A DNA stretch of 54,208 nt from Pleurotus ostreatus/Saccharomyces cerevisiae fusant (taxonomy: Eukaryota; Opisthokonta). Below the pieces are notes generated by a model. The model was not told the origin of the DNA, ran no database searches, and saw only the letters and a program-made list of their open reading frames with translations. Below are positions 20,912 to 31,705 of the stretch, in pieces. Each line of letters begins with the position of its first letter. Position 1 is the stretch's first letter. The DNA is taken from assembly GCA_024196135.1 (NCBI GenBank), contig JAMQCK010000134.1:1-54208 (forward strand). Direction: 5' to 3'. The translations under genes were made by a program, and so were the position numbers.

Positions 20912-22656
20912 GAGAGCGTGGTCTGCGCGACAGCGCGTACGACGCACGTAGTGTAGTGGGCTCACCTATGCGGAGCGGTTTCTTCTGGGTAGAGCTGTGT
21001 TACGCAATGCATTTTGGCCTGGAAAAGGCAGTTCTTGGCATACGAACCGCTATGGAAGCCCATGCAGGAGCGGACCCGGCGCTCGACTGTCTTTTGAGAC
21101 GCTTTAGGCAAGGACGCGCTCGATCACATCAAGGTTGCTCTTGACCGTCACGACACGGTCGACTCCGTGGTTGCCTCGCACCATCCGCGGCTCATCGGCC
21201 TGGTATCATAGCCAGATATACTCGAGTAGGTTCGCGCAGCGGCTATGTCGAAGACGTTCACCCCTGGAAGCAACTGGAGACTACAATAGCGATCGACCTT
21301 CTGCGTGTCTGCACCTACGTCTTTACTCATTGTCAGTACACTGTCGACCCATCTCTGCGGACGACTCGCCCTTTTCGCTCGTCACAGCCCCTTTTTCAGC
21401 GCGTCAGCAGATGGCGGGAAGGACGTATGCTTGCACGGTGGGAGCACGAGTGGTACGCGCGTTAGTATCTGGGGCGTACGAGGCGCGCTGCGTCCGCCGT
21501 CGCTGCACTTGGGCAATGACCGATCGCAAGGGCAAGGGGACTGACGGAGATTTGTGTCTCGGGCGGTAAAGAAAGGAGGTGCGTCCCGTCTTTGAATGCA
21601 CGATCGCAGTCTGACCCCTGGACCGCGCAGATCGTTCACCTCCACACTCAGGTCGGGTCTGCCCGCTCTCAGTTATCGGAATCATGGCCTCTAACAAGAC
21701 CTCATACGTTCTGTGCGCTATCCGAAAAGACTGCACTCTTCCCCTCGCCCTCGTCGCTTGGTCTCGCGCATCGCCAAGACACATCTATTGTGAATCCTGT
21801 TGCCCTTGATAAACCCCTGCGACGGCTCCTCCGTCGCCTCCGAGCACGACGCTCAGCAAACGAGGAACACCGTGAATCGTCAGAAGCGCTGCCATGCTCT
21901 CCGCACCACCTTTGTCGCCTCCAACTGCTGGACCTTCCCGCGACGCGCGCACAGCTAGAGACGCAGCGTTGCCATACTGGACTACGACGAACGATCTGCG
22001 TGCCTGCGCCTTGCGCGTGGGCGCCATACACCCCACGCCTATACGGCATGCAGTGGCCGACAGTCCGGTTCTCCATCGATGCTGTCCTTCTCCGCCAGCA
22101 ACAGCATCAACGACAAACTAATGCGTAACTTGATTGTCATCGTCGCCCTCGCCACCACGTTTTCCCTCTGCTCCGACCCCCCTCTTCATCCGAACTCAAA
22201 TCTGCTGCACATTCTCTTGGTTCCTCGGCTCTGAGCACGAGTTCGATTGAGCCTGTGCTTCTTATGTCCTGGGATTTCTTCCCCTACAGGGATGCCCGTC
22301 TGAAGGCCCAACTCCTCGTACCTGCCTATACTCGTTGCCCTCCATGGCAGAACCTTGCCGAGTTTGGTCGAGATGCCTAACTCCTGGTCTATGCTGTCTT
22401 ATAGGAACCTTATAGCCTCGTGGATATGGCATGCAACAGCCTTCCGCGTGTGGTATGCATTTTCTTCTGCTGTTCTCCCTCTTTTACGGCGCTTTTCGGC
22501 CCTGTTCATTGTTACACTGTTATTTCCGCTACGAATACTTCAGAAACCACTTCAGACACACACGGGTAACTAGTAACAGCCGGGGCGACCCAGGACGTGA
22601 GCGCGGTGGACGGCAGTGAGTGAAGTGAACGTCCGCAGGCGGCGCGCGAGAGTCGC

Positions 22657-22722
22657 AACTTTCAGAGTTGTCCTGGGGCCCGGACCCCAGGATTGCATTT
22701 GCTATACGAAGTTGCCCAGCCG
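22657..22722 (-). repeat. Inverted repeat, right arm, with palindromic core
   Basis: Reverse-complement copy of the left arm; the palindromic core is at 22671-22692. The outer portion (near 22697-22722) is diverged but alignable around the shared CTGGGCAACT. Confidence 0.8.
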
Positions 22723-23037
22723 GCCTACGGCTCCGCGAGGCCACGAGCGGATTTCAAACGTAGGCTGATGAGCTGGTTCACGAGCCTAGACAGCGGCGAA
22801 GATCGACCTCGCGCGTCTAAGCATAACCTTCACTTTCGCAATGTACACCTGGGTCCAGCCCCGAAAGCAAGATGAATGATTGGGGGCAAAAGCAACTGCT
22901 TTGACGTGAGAGATGCCGCCGAGGGGACCTGGTGCTACATCAATTGGAAGCAAGGACAGGCCATGCAGGAAGATCGTCCATGTTAGATAATTGCTGCAAG
23001 CGCGTGCGTGATATGACAATCAGGCCAGATGACAACC

Positions 23038-24033
23038 TCATAGCGCGAGTCGATCTTCCGTCGTCGTGGAGTGGACCGAGCTGACTGTGAAGTCTGCGCC
23101 AAAAGCCTCCTGCGCTCGTTGCATATAGACGTCCTGCAAGCTCTGCTGCAACGTGACTGGCGACAGGTGCGGGTGCGCTGCAGCTATGTGGCATGGCACA
23201 GAGAACTTCAATATAGTGTGCGACGTGACGACACGGGAGCTGCGCAGTGTGGGACCAGCCAGGAGGATGACTTCGTGGACGTCGAGAGAGATTTGACCAA
23301 GGAATAGGTGATGCTTGGGGTTGGGGACATAGGCGACGGGATATTCCAGGAGGAAGGCGGCGAGTGGAACGAGGATATCTATGTCTGCGTCTCCGGATAA
23401 AGTGACAATGGGGTCATCAGGGGCAAGCCGCTGGACCTTCGAAGCATAGTTGACGATGGATTCGACAAGGTCGGTAGGCGCTGAAGCCATCTGGATTTTT
23501 GGTCAGTACTGTGGACACTACCCAAGCTTCACGGGGGACTGCTAACCTCTTCAGCTGAGTCGCATGTGGCCAGACTTATACAGAGTAGTCCTGGTATAAT
23601 ACCTGGTGAGGATATCTGTTGCGTGCGTTGTAGGAGCTTGTCCCTGTTTACTATAAAGATTTGGGGTGCATCCCAATCGTCGCGATCCAGGCAGACGAGC
23701 ACGAAGGCTTTGCACGCCTACATGATGCCGAATGTCAGCTTGGTACCAAGACGTGATGCAGATAGTGAGAAGACTTGCGTCGTTTATTCTTCGAATAGCT
23801 TTTGCGAGCTCGTCAGGCCAGTAATTGATAGCGTCGACGAGGTGGCCAGTCCTGATGATGTCGGTTCGCCCGAGGCACTTCAAGTTGAGTGGGATATATT
23901 ACCTGACAGCAAATATGACCAAGGCCACATCTGTGGCAAAGCTCCTTTTTCTGGACGCAGAGGTCTTCTTCCAATGGGACATTTCAGCGCTGCAGGCTTG
24001 CTGGACCAGATTTACAACGTCGTCGAATTTCAT
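23038..24033 (-). CDS. DUF4504 / C1orf74 (UPF0739)-like protein
   Basis: Four exons (24033-23903, 23851-23775, 23707-23547, 23490-23038) total 822 bases in phase, giving 273 residues from MKFDDVVNLVQQACS. Introns are 51, 67 and 56 bases. Features resembling the animal C1orf74 family: a middle strand-like stretch (FVLVCLDRDDWDAPQIFIVN), a C-terminal LLEYPVAYVPNP in place of the family's LLGYPV.Y, a later KFSVPCHI like the family's SFSVP, and an end with FTVSSVHSTTTEDRLAL. The family has no known biochemical function. The likeness is from memory and moderate. The last exon alone has its own ATG (23490), so a gene finder could mis-call a 150-residue protein. It shares a 239-base divergent promoter with Prp2. 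Confidence 0.6.
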
Positions 24034-24272
24034 TATAGCTCTGAGGAACGCTCAGCGCAAGACAAGGGTCTGCTGTGAATCAAAGGTTGGATTGCGATGT
24101 TTCCGAGAGCCTTTTGGGGGACTGGTTGCGAGCGACGTGCGTTGCCCGATGGTGAAAGTTCGAGTCGAAGTCGAAGTCATTTGTGGCGTGCTCTTGAAGG
24201 GGTCCGGGTCACGGGCCGGGAAGCGCTTAGGCACCACGGCGCACTCTGCGGACGCCTTCACCATTGAACTTG

Positions 24273-27200
24273 ATGGACCTTGAAAGATACATCAGCGACA
24301 ATTCCCTCAGGGTGCGTATAGGTTTGAATACCGTCTCGACGAGTATACTGACCCCCTTGTGCTCTAGTTCTTTGGTTATGCTGATCGGAGCATCATAGAT
24401 TATGTGGTAGCGTCAGGTGTGTCACCTCCACCGTACTCATTCCCCAATCACTAACTATACACCCAGCGTCGTCCGCCAAGTCACCACAGGCGCTGTTCTC
24501 AACACTCAACGCCTTCGGCTTACCAGACACCTCAGACGCCCATGAGTTCGTCCAGGAAGTCTATTCCCGCGCGCCCAGAAAGCACAAGCAAAAGACCGAC
24601 GCCAGTCGCAAGCAGACTGAGAAGGAGTCGAAAGCGCTCCGCGCGCAGAAGTACAGCTTCGTACTCGAGGATGATGCCTCTGTCTCGACCGACGTCGCTC
24701 CCGTGAAGAAGTCGAAGAAGCGGACTGAGGAGCGCACGTTGCGGAAACGCGAATACGACGGGAAGGAGTGGGAGAGCGACGAGGAGGAGCATGCGCGAAA
24801 GCGGCGGCGAGAAGAAGAGCCCCGTCTCCCCACACCCCCACGCGAAGATGCCGACGCGGACATGGACCTGGAGGACGAAGATGCGCGGAGGGAGCGCGAG
24901 CGGCTAGAGGACCTGCGCGAACGCGACGCATTCGCCGAGCGCGTGAAGGAGCGCGACCGCGAAAAGACGAAGAAGATCGTCGAGGACCGCTCCTCCAAGA
25001 ACAGTGGCGCCGCAGCCGAGGCTGCCGAACGCCGCAGGCTCGCTGACGACGCGGCAGCGCGTTCCATCGCCCTCCCTTCCCTTCGCGTGCACTCCCGGCA
25101 GGAGTACCTCACCAAGCGCGAGATTCAGCAAATCGAGCTCCTGCGGAAGGAGATTGCGGACGATGAGGCGCTTTTCGCGGGCATGAAGATCTCGAAGCGC
25201 GAGCAACGGGAGCTGGATAGGAAGAAGGAGCTGCTGCGGCTGGTCGAGGAGCGCCTGAAGATCAACGACTCGTACGACGGGTACCAGCTGCCGGACGACT
25301 ACTTCACGGAGCAGGGGAAGATTGACCGGAAGAAGAAGGAGCGGGCTCTGTATGCGCGGTACGAGGATGCGAAGCCAAAGGACGATCAGTTCGTGACGGA
25401 CGTTGACCAGTGGGAGGCCGCGCAGACGAAGAACAGCACGTTCAAGACTGGCGCGTTGGACAAGCCCGAGCTCGTGGACGCATACGACTATGTGTTCGAC
25501 GAGAGCCAGACTATCCAATTCATCCAGGACAATGCATCTCAGCTGAAGGGCTCGCAAATGTCTGCGGCGGAGAAGCTACTTCAATCTCAAATTGAGGAGG
25601 CGGAGAAGAAAGGTGTGTGATATGCGCACTTCCGACTGTATGCTGAACGCTAACGGCCTCGTAGCCAAGACCATCGAGGAAACCCGAAAGTCCCTCCCCA
25701 TCTACCAATACCGCGAGCAACTCATCGAAGCCATTCAAGAACACCAAGTCCTCATCGTCGTCGCCGAAACCGGCTCCGGCAAAACCACCCAGCTCCCCCA
25801 ATACCTCCACGAAGCCGGCTACACCGCGAACGGCCAGAAGGTCGGCTGCACCCAGCCGCGCCGCGTCGCCGCCATGTCCGTCGCCGCGCGCGTCGCGGAC
25901 GAGATGGGTACGAAGGTCGGGTACGAGGTCGGATACTCGATCCGGTTCGAGGACTGCACGAGCGATAAGACGGTGCTGAAGTATATGACGGATGGGATGT
26001 TGTTGAGAGAGTTTTTGACGGAGCCGGATTTGGCGGGGTATTCGGCGCTGGTGATTGATGAGGCGCATGAGCGGACGTTGAGTACGGATATTTTGTTTGC
26101 GCTGGTGAAAGTGAGTGATGGCGTTCAGTCGTGTGGAAGACACAGACTGATGATTGGACAGGATATTGCCCGCTTCCGCCCAGAATTGCGTATCCTCATC
26201 TCCAGTGCGACTATGGATGCCGAGAAGTTCAGCGAGTACTTCGACGGCGCACCTACCTTCTATGGTAAGCTTGTGTATGGATTATATGAAGGCATATGCT
26301 GACCATGGTCTCTAGTTCCCGGTCGCATGTACCCTGTCGACATCCATTACACTCCTCAGCCCGAAGCCAACTATCTGCACGCCGCCATCACCACTGTATT
26401 CCAGATTCACACGACGCAGCCCAAGGGTGACATCCTTGTCTTCCTTACTGTACGTCGCACCTGCTTTATCCGAGTCCTCCACTGACACTTGCACAGGGTC
26501 AAGACGAAATCGAGGCATGCCACGAGAACTTGCAAGAGACAGCTCGCGCGTTAGGCAACAAGATCGCGGAGCTCATCATATGCCCCATTTACGCCAACTT
26601 GCCCAGCGACATGCAGGCGAAGATCTTTGAGCCGACACCAGAAGGCGCACGCAAGGTCGTGCTCGCGACGAATATCGCTGAGACGTCCATTACTATTGAC
26701 GGTGTCGTGTTCGTCATCGACCCCGGCTTCGTGAAGCAGAACTCGTATAACCCGCGCACCGGGATGTCCTCGCTCATCGTCGTGCCCTGCTCACGCGCGT
26801 CCGCCAACCAGCGCGCGGGTCGTGCAGGACGTGTCGGGCCTGGAAAAGCCTTCCGCCTCTACACCAAGTGGGCGTTCAACAACGAGCTAGAGGCGAGCAC
26901 CGTGCCCGAGATCCAGCGCACAAATCTGGGCATGGTCGTCCTACTACTCAAATCCCTCGGCATCAACGACCTCCTCGGCTTCGAGTTCATGGACCCGCCC
27001 CCGGGCGAGACCCTGATGCGCGCCCTCGAGCTCCTCTACGCCCTCGGCGCGCTCAACGACCGCGGCGACCTCACCAAGCTCGGCCGGCGCATGGCCGAGT
27101 TCCCCGTCGACCCGATGCTCTCCAAGGCGATCATCTCCTCCGAGCAGTACCACTGCACCGACGAGGTCCTCACCATCATCTCCATGCTCCAGGAGTCCGC

Positions 27201-27905
27201 GTCCTTATTCTACCGCCCGAAGGACAAGAAGCTGCACGCGGACCAGGCGCGGCAGAACTTCGTGCGCCAGGGCGGGGACCACTTCACGCTGCTGAACGTG
27301 TGGGAGCAGTGGGCGGATACGAATTACAGCCAGCAGTTCTGCTACGAGCAGTTTTTGCAGTTTAAGAGTCTGAGTCGGGCAAGGGATATTCGGGATCAGT
27401 TGGCGGGGCTTTGTGAGAGGGTGGAGATCGTGGTGGAGCCGAATCCGAACTCGAATGATATTACGCCGATACAGAAGGCGATTACGGCGGGGTATTTCTA
27501 CAATACGGTGAGTGGCGATAGTGGTGCTGCAGTTAAAACGTTGCTGATCGGTTCGTTTAGGCCCAATTGCAGAAGGGCGGCGACTCGTACCGCACGCTGA
27601 AGACCAACCATACCGTCTACATCCACCCTTCATCGAGCTTGTTCCAGTTCCAGCCGCCCGTCAGGGCCGTGCTGTACTACGAGCTCGTCATGACGAGCAA
27701 GTCGTACATGCGGCAGGTCATGGAGATCAAGCCGTCGTGGTTGCTGGAAGGTGCGTCCTTGCCTTGACTCAACGAAGCTAGTGTTCTGACTATGATTACA
27801 GTGGCTCCTCACTACTTCAAGCCTGCCGACCTGGAGCAACTTGCCACCGGAGACAAGAAGATGCCCAAGGGCCAGGGCGCCGCGCCTGCCTCCGCACGAC
27901 CATAG
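24273..27905 (+). CDS. PRP2: Prp2/DHX16 DEAH-box spliceosomal RNA helicase
   Basis: ATP-dependent remodelling factor that activates the spliceosome before the first step of splicing. About 1040 residues, matching the DHX16 length. The N-terminus [13 protein letters not shown]... [14 protein letters not shown] is family-specific. A long charged region follows ([16 protein letters not shown]). The helicase core has motif [13 protein letters not shown], Ia [59 protein letters not shown] and [12 protein letters not shown]. The winged-helix and ratchet region ([20 protein letters not shown]) and the OB-fold ([20 protein letters not shown]) follow. Intron at 26449-26497 and others are about 50-60 bases. 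The protein ends after [12 protein letters not shown] with a short [15 protein letters not shown] tail. All helicase residues look intact. Confidence 0.96.
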
Positions 27906-28023
27906 CAAGCTTCGACTCAAGTGTGCTGTATTTACTCTGCTGTATCTCGGAATTCCACTTCTGTACACATTGAACTTTCTTCGCAGACGTCCGCGCATTC
28001 AATCCGCGTCCCTTAGCCACACC

Positions 28024-28511
28024 TCACAACTCGATGGTCACCTTGTTCTGTGATTGGTAAGGTGAGGCTGGGAGTTCCGCGGCCGTCGCCCGAACGCACC
28101 TTGTAGAAGGCGACGTAGTTCTCGATGTTCTTGGCCTTTTCGGAGGCGTTGGGGTAGTACCTATCGCGTGTCGTCAGAGGAGAACACGAAGACTGAAGTC
28201 GAGCCACTGACCAAGCCGCATCCTTGACGGTATTGCCATCGACCTCGACATTATAGTAACTCGCGTTTCTGTCACTGTAAGCGGCCTTTCAGGTCGAACC
28301 AGTGATTCACTGACCCTTTCCATGGACAATGCGTGCTATGTAGAAGGCTGGTCAATGACAGGTAAAACGCAATGGAATGATTGACTAACGTCGTGTTCGA
28401 AGGCTTGAACATATCCTTCTTGATGGACTCGGGCGGGAAGTAGTGGTTGCCTTCGACAACGGTCGTGTTATCGGACTCGGCGAGCACAGTTCCGTTCAGC
28501 GTAGCCTTCAT
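28024..28511 (-). CDS. DUF427-domain protein
   Basis: Small single-domain protein of about 95-100 residues in five exons, starting MKATLNGTVLAESDNTTVVE. It carries the family hallmarks: GNHYFPPESI, the STHCPWKG motif, SYYNVEVDG, DAAWYYPNASEKAKNI and NYVAFYKNKVTIEL. The last exon (NKVTIEL, stop at 28024-28026) is only about 24 bases and was found by splicing. The family's fold is known but its role is not well defined. It is convergent with Prp2 (118 bases between stops) and divergent from the acyl-CoA ligase. Confidence 0.88.
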
Positions 28512-29083
28512 GTTGATTCGAGCGCGCGACGGGCGGAGACAAGGTGCGTTTGGCTCTAGTGGACGACGCGTCGCGCTGACTGAGCAGACAGGTTTGGCAA
28601 GGCCGACAGGTTGCTGACGTCATCCGGCCGTTGCCAGAGCGCCCATCGACGGACTTCGTCGAATTCAACACCCAGCCCCGACTGCGATGACTCTGTGTAT
28701 AGAAGGGATTCGACGAGACGCTCAGCCTTACGCAAGCCCGCTATCAACCTTGACTCAGGCTGTATGTCCGTGGGGTCAGCCAATGGCCAGCGAGAAAGAT
28801 GTCTTCTGACCCGCTCACGCGCGGAGATGAGCAAGTCGAACCCCTCCTGGCGCTACGACCGGTCGTACCGGGTTCCTACCCAATGTTCTCATGACTTCGG
28901 ACCGCAGAATTCTATGGTTTGACGCCCTATATGAACCTCGTGTCATCTGCATGTCGCTCCAGGAGGCCTAAACGTGAGCGCCAGGGCGCCTTATAACTCT
29001 GCTCCCTTACGTTCTCCGTATCAAGCGGTCTTCCCCTCTCCCCGTGGCGCTCCATCGTAGACCTGCCGCTGCTCGTCTTCCAG
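28512..29083. other. Divergent promoter region of DUF427 and acyl-CoA ligase genes
   Basis: A TATA box for the ligase is at 28992-28997. A minus-strand open frame at 28556-28834 looks weakly coding but has no ATG, so I leave it out. Confidence 0.5.
28992..28997 (+). promoter_or_regulatory. TATA-like box of the acyl-CoA ligase gene
   Basis: TATAAC about 86 bases upstream of the ATG at 29084. Confidence 0.4.
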
Positions 29084-31690
29084 ATGCTGTTTCGCGCTGC
29101 CAAAGAGCTTGACCCGGCGCTCATCCCAGATGATTTGACCATACCACAGTTCATCCTCGATGCGCACACGCCTACGCGAGATGCGCGCGCAGATACGTGG
29201 TTGATCCAGGATAAGACGGGCCGACGCATCGGGCTGGATGAGCTCAATAGGAGAACAGGCGGACTCGCCAAAGCACTGAGCCTTCGATACGGTGTCAAGG
29301 CCGACGATGTCGGTGAGTACTAGAACCGGTTCACTTCGCCTGACATACCGACTGACACCAGGGCGCTCTTGCAGTATTGCTATTTTCCAAGAATCACGTC
29401 GGTGGGACGCAATCATGACCAGTATCCTTCTCGAAGCTGACAGTCCGAATCTCTCAGATTTTCCCGTAGTCATTTGGGCTGCCCATCGCCTTGGAGCCAT
29501 CGTGTCCCCCGCAAACCCTTCCTTCACCGCGCCCGAGCTGCAATACCAGATCGAGCGCACGAAGGCAGGCTTGATATTCGCCTACCCGGACGCAGAGTCA
29601 CTGCGTGTAGCTCGGACAGCTGCGAAGAGCACAGGGATACCGGTAGACCGCATCGTCGTGCTGGAGGAAGACGGCTCTCCGCTCGATGGCACTGGAAGCG
29701 CGTCTGAAGGGATGGCTCGTTACGAAGATCTGCTTCGACTTGGTTTCGATGGACCCAAGAACTTCACCGAATATCGACTGAAGAAGGGCGAAGGGAAGCG
29801 GAAGATCGCTCTGCTCAGCTTCAGCTCCGGGACGACCGGGAAGCCGAAGGTACGCACATCGCTTGGAGGGACGGACACCCTAACTGACATTCTACAGGCT
29901 GTAGCGATCCCTCACTACGCCTTCATCGCCAACATCGTGCAACTAGCAGTCCACAACGATATCAATGAGCCCTACTATAACGGGAGCAAGACCGTCGAGC
30001 CCTGGGATTCACCAGAACGCAGATTTCGGGTGGGCGATGTATGCTTGGGAGGTATGCTGCATGCGATGTAGACTGGCATTGATTCACTAACGCTGTATTG
30101 TCAGTACTACCTTTCTACCGTGCGTCCGACCCAGGTGCCCGATGTTAACTACAGCTGACAAGTTGATTAGACATCTATGGCTTGCTTATGAGCGTGAGTA
30201 GCTTGACATTGGCCCTAACGCATTGCACTGACGTTGAATAGCTTCATTTTGGCCTCTATGCAGGCGTAAGTGTCCGCTTCTGTCCACACTGAATGGTCGC
30301 CCATGAGCATCATACTAGCTTGCCGTGGTAGTTGTCCCAACGTTCAAGTACACCGACATGCTCGCGAGTATCGAGCGATACAAAGTTACACATTTATCGT
30401 GCGTCGACGCATGGCATTTTGTTATCTCTACTTGACCTCCACGCAGCCTCGTCCCTCCCCAGGCCGTGCTTCTGTGCAAGGTGCGAGTCTACGACTCAAG
30501 ACGCACGATCGCAACCTCATACACATACTGTAGCATCCAGCCACCGCCTCGTATCGATCAGCCCTCGAACGCGTCCGCTTCATGATGATGGGCGCAGCAC
30601 CGGTGTCGCACGAGGTCACGATGCAGCTGCTCAAGGTGATCGTCAACGGGCCTTCGCTATCGCCTCCATGTTCTCACAGCGCCACAGATCCTACCAAACG
30701 CGCAAATTGGGCAAGCATATGGCATGACCGAGACGAGCACCGCCGTCTCCATGTTTCCCGCCTCTCAGAGGATCGGAACGTCAGGGAGTTCGTGCCCCAA
30801 ACAATCCTTCATTGAAGTAGACTCCAGTCGCTGACGACGTTGTAGGCGCCGGGCAACTCATGCCTGGAGTCGTTGCGCGAGTCGTCAGGCCAGATGGGTC
30901 GTTAGCGGGATTCGATGAACCTGGCGAGTTCGTGGTCTCCACGCCGAGCGTAACGTTGGGATATTATGGCGATGAGGAAGCGTGAGTGCTTGGACTCCCA
31001 TCCGCTTCGTTCGCTGGCGCTAGATGTCTCGCAGTACCAGGGAAACGTACCTTGATGGGTAAGCTGCCCCGACAGCTATGCCGAAGTACGTCTGAATTCC
31101 ATGCTCAGGGGCTGGGTCCGCACGGGCGACGAGGTCAGGATAGACCGCAACATGGAAATCTGGGTTATCGACCGACTGAAGGTCAGCGTCTGATCCCCTT
31201 ATATTGTGTCCCCTTATCGCTGAATATTCCTTCGCAGGAAATCTTGAAAGTGAACGGCTTCCAGGTCGCGCCGGCGGAGTTGGAAGGATGTATACTCGAC
31301 CATCCTGCGGTAGCGGACTGCTGCGTGGTCGGAGTGCCCGATGCTTATAGTTGGGTTCAAGCTCAAACACATGGCCCGCACGGCCACTGACGCTCTTCTT
31401 GCATAGGCGGAGAAGTTCCCCTCGCCTTCGTCGTGCTTTCCGACGCTGCGGCAGCCGCGAACAAAGGTCAGGCGGCGGAGGATATAATGCGACACGTCGC
31501 AAGGAACAAGGTCGCCTACAAGCACCTCAAGGGCGGCGTCGGGTTCGTTGATATCATACCAAAGAATCCGTCAGGTACTTAGTTCGTACACCCACTGTGG
31601 AAAACCTGCTCACTCCCTTGTCATGCAGGAAAACTGCTCAGGCGCCTCCTTCGCGAGAAGGCCAAGAGTCTGAGGAAGGCGAAAATGTGA
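29084..31690 (+). CDS. Acyl-CoA ligase, 4-coumarate-CoA-ligase-like (ANL superfamily)
   Basis: Adenylates a carboxylic acid and transfers it to CoA; substrate not predictable from sequence. Interrupted by about a dozen short introns, one within the P-loop. Starts MLFRAAKELDPALIPDDLTI. Motifs in order: VVIWAAHRLGAIVSPANPSF, the AMP-binding P-loop SFSSGTTGKPKAV (split by an intron), VLPFYHIYGLLMSLHFGLYA, MMMGAAPVS, YGMTETSTAV, GWVRTGDEVRID, DRLKEILKVNGFQVAPAELE and the C-terminal NPSGKLLRRLLREK with the catalytic lysine. The protein ends SLRKAKM, not a PTS1, so peroxisomal targeting by that signal is not indicated. Splices such as SGS|AGQLMPGVVARVVRPDG were placed by phase and homology. It is convergent with the MYND gene, with 15 bases between the stop codons. 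Confidence 0.9.
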
Positions 31691-31705
31691 GGGGGTGTAT
31701 GTCAT

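Larger units (their letters stand above)
20846..22722. mobile_element. Possible non-autonomous DNA transposon or relic (inverted repeats, no transposase seen)
   Basis: Two arms in inverted orientation bound about 1.75 kb that has no recognisable gene. The inner 40 bases of each arm match perfectly (20872-20911 against the reverse complement of 22657-22696). The outer about 25 bases match at roughly three quarters of positions. A common TTTGAAA at 20818 and its inverted copy near 22752 hint that the arms may once have reached further. I found no target-site duplication and no transposase motif. Alternatives are a segmental inverted duplication or a regulatory hairpin pair. Confidence 0.35.
20404..23037. 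other. Gene-poor region containing a pair of inverted repeats
   Basis: About 2.6 kb without a gene I can support on either strand. The open frames present lack domains, start context or splice logic. It contains inverted repeat arms at 20846-20911 and 22657-22722. The first about 440 bases include the promoter of the secreted-protein gene, and the last about 300 bases are the downstream flank of the DUF4504-like gene. Confidence 0.6.

Noticed and set aside
20558..20965. Short frame reading NFQSCPGARTPG in both inverted repeat arms
   Set aside because: The shared peptide simply reflects the DNA repeat; it has no start and no downstream domain, so it is not evidence of a transposase.
28556..28834. 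Minus-strand open frame (SARERVRRHLSRWPLADP) upstream of the DUF427 gene
   Set aside because: The composition is plausible, but there is no ATG, and no upstream exon with proper phase was found within the divergent promoter.
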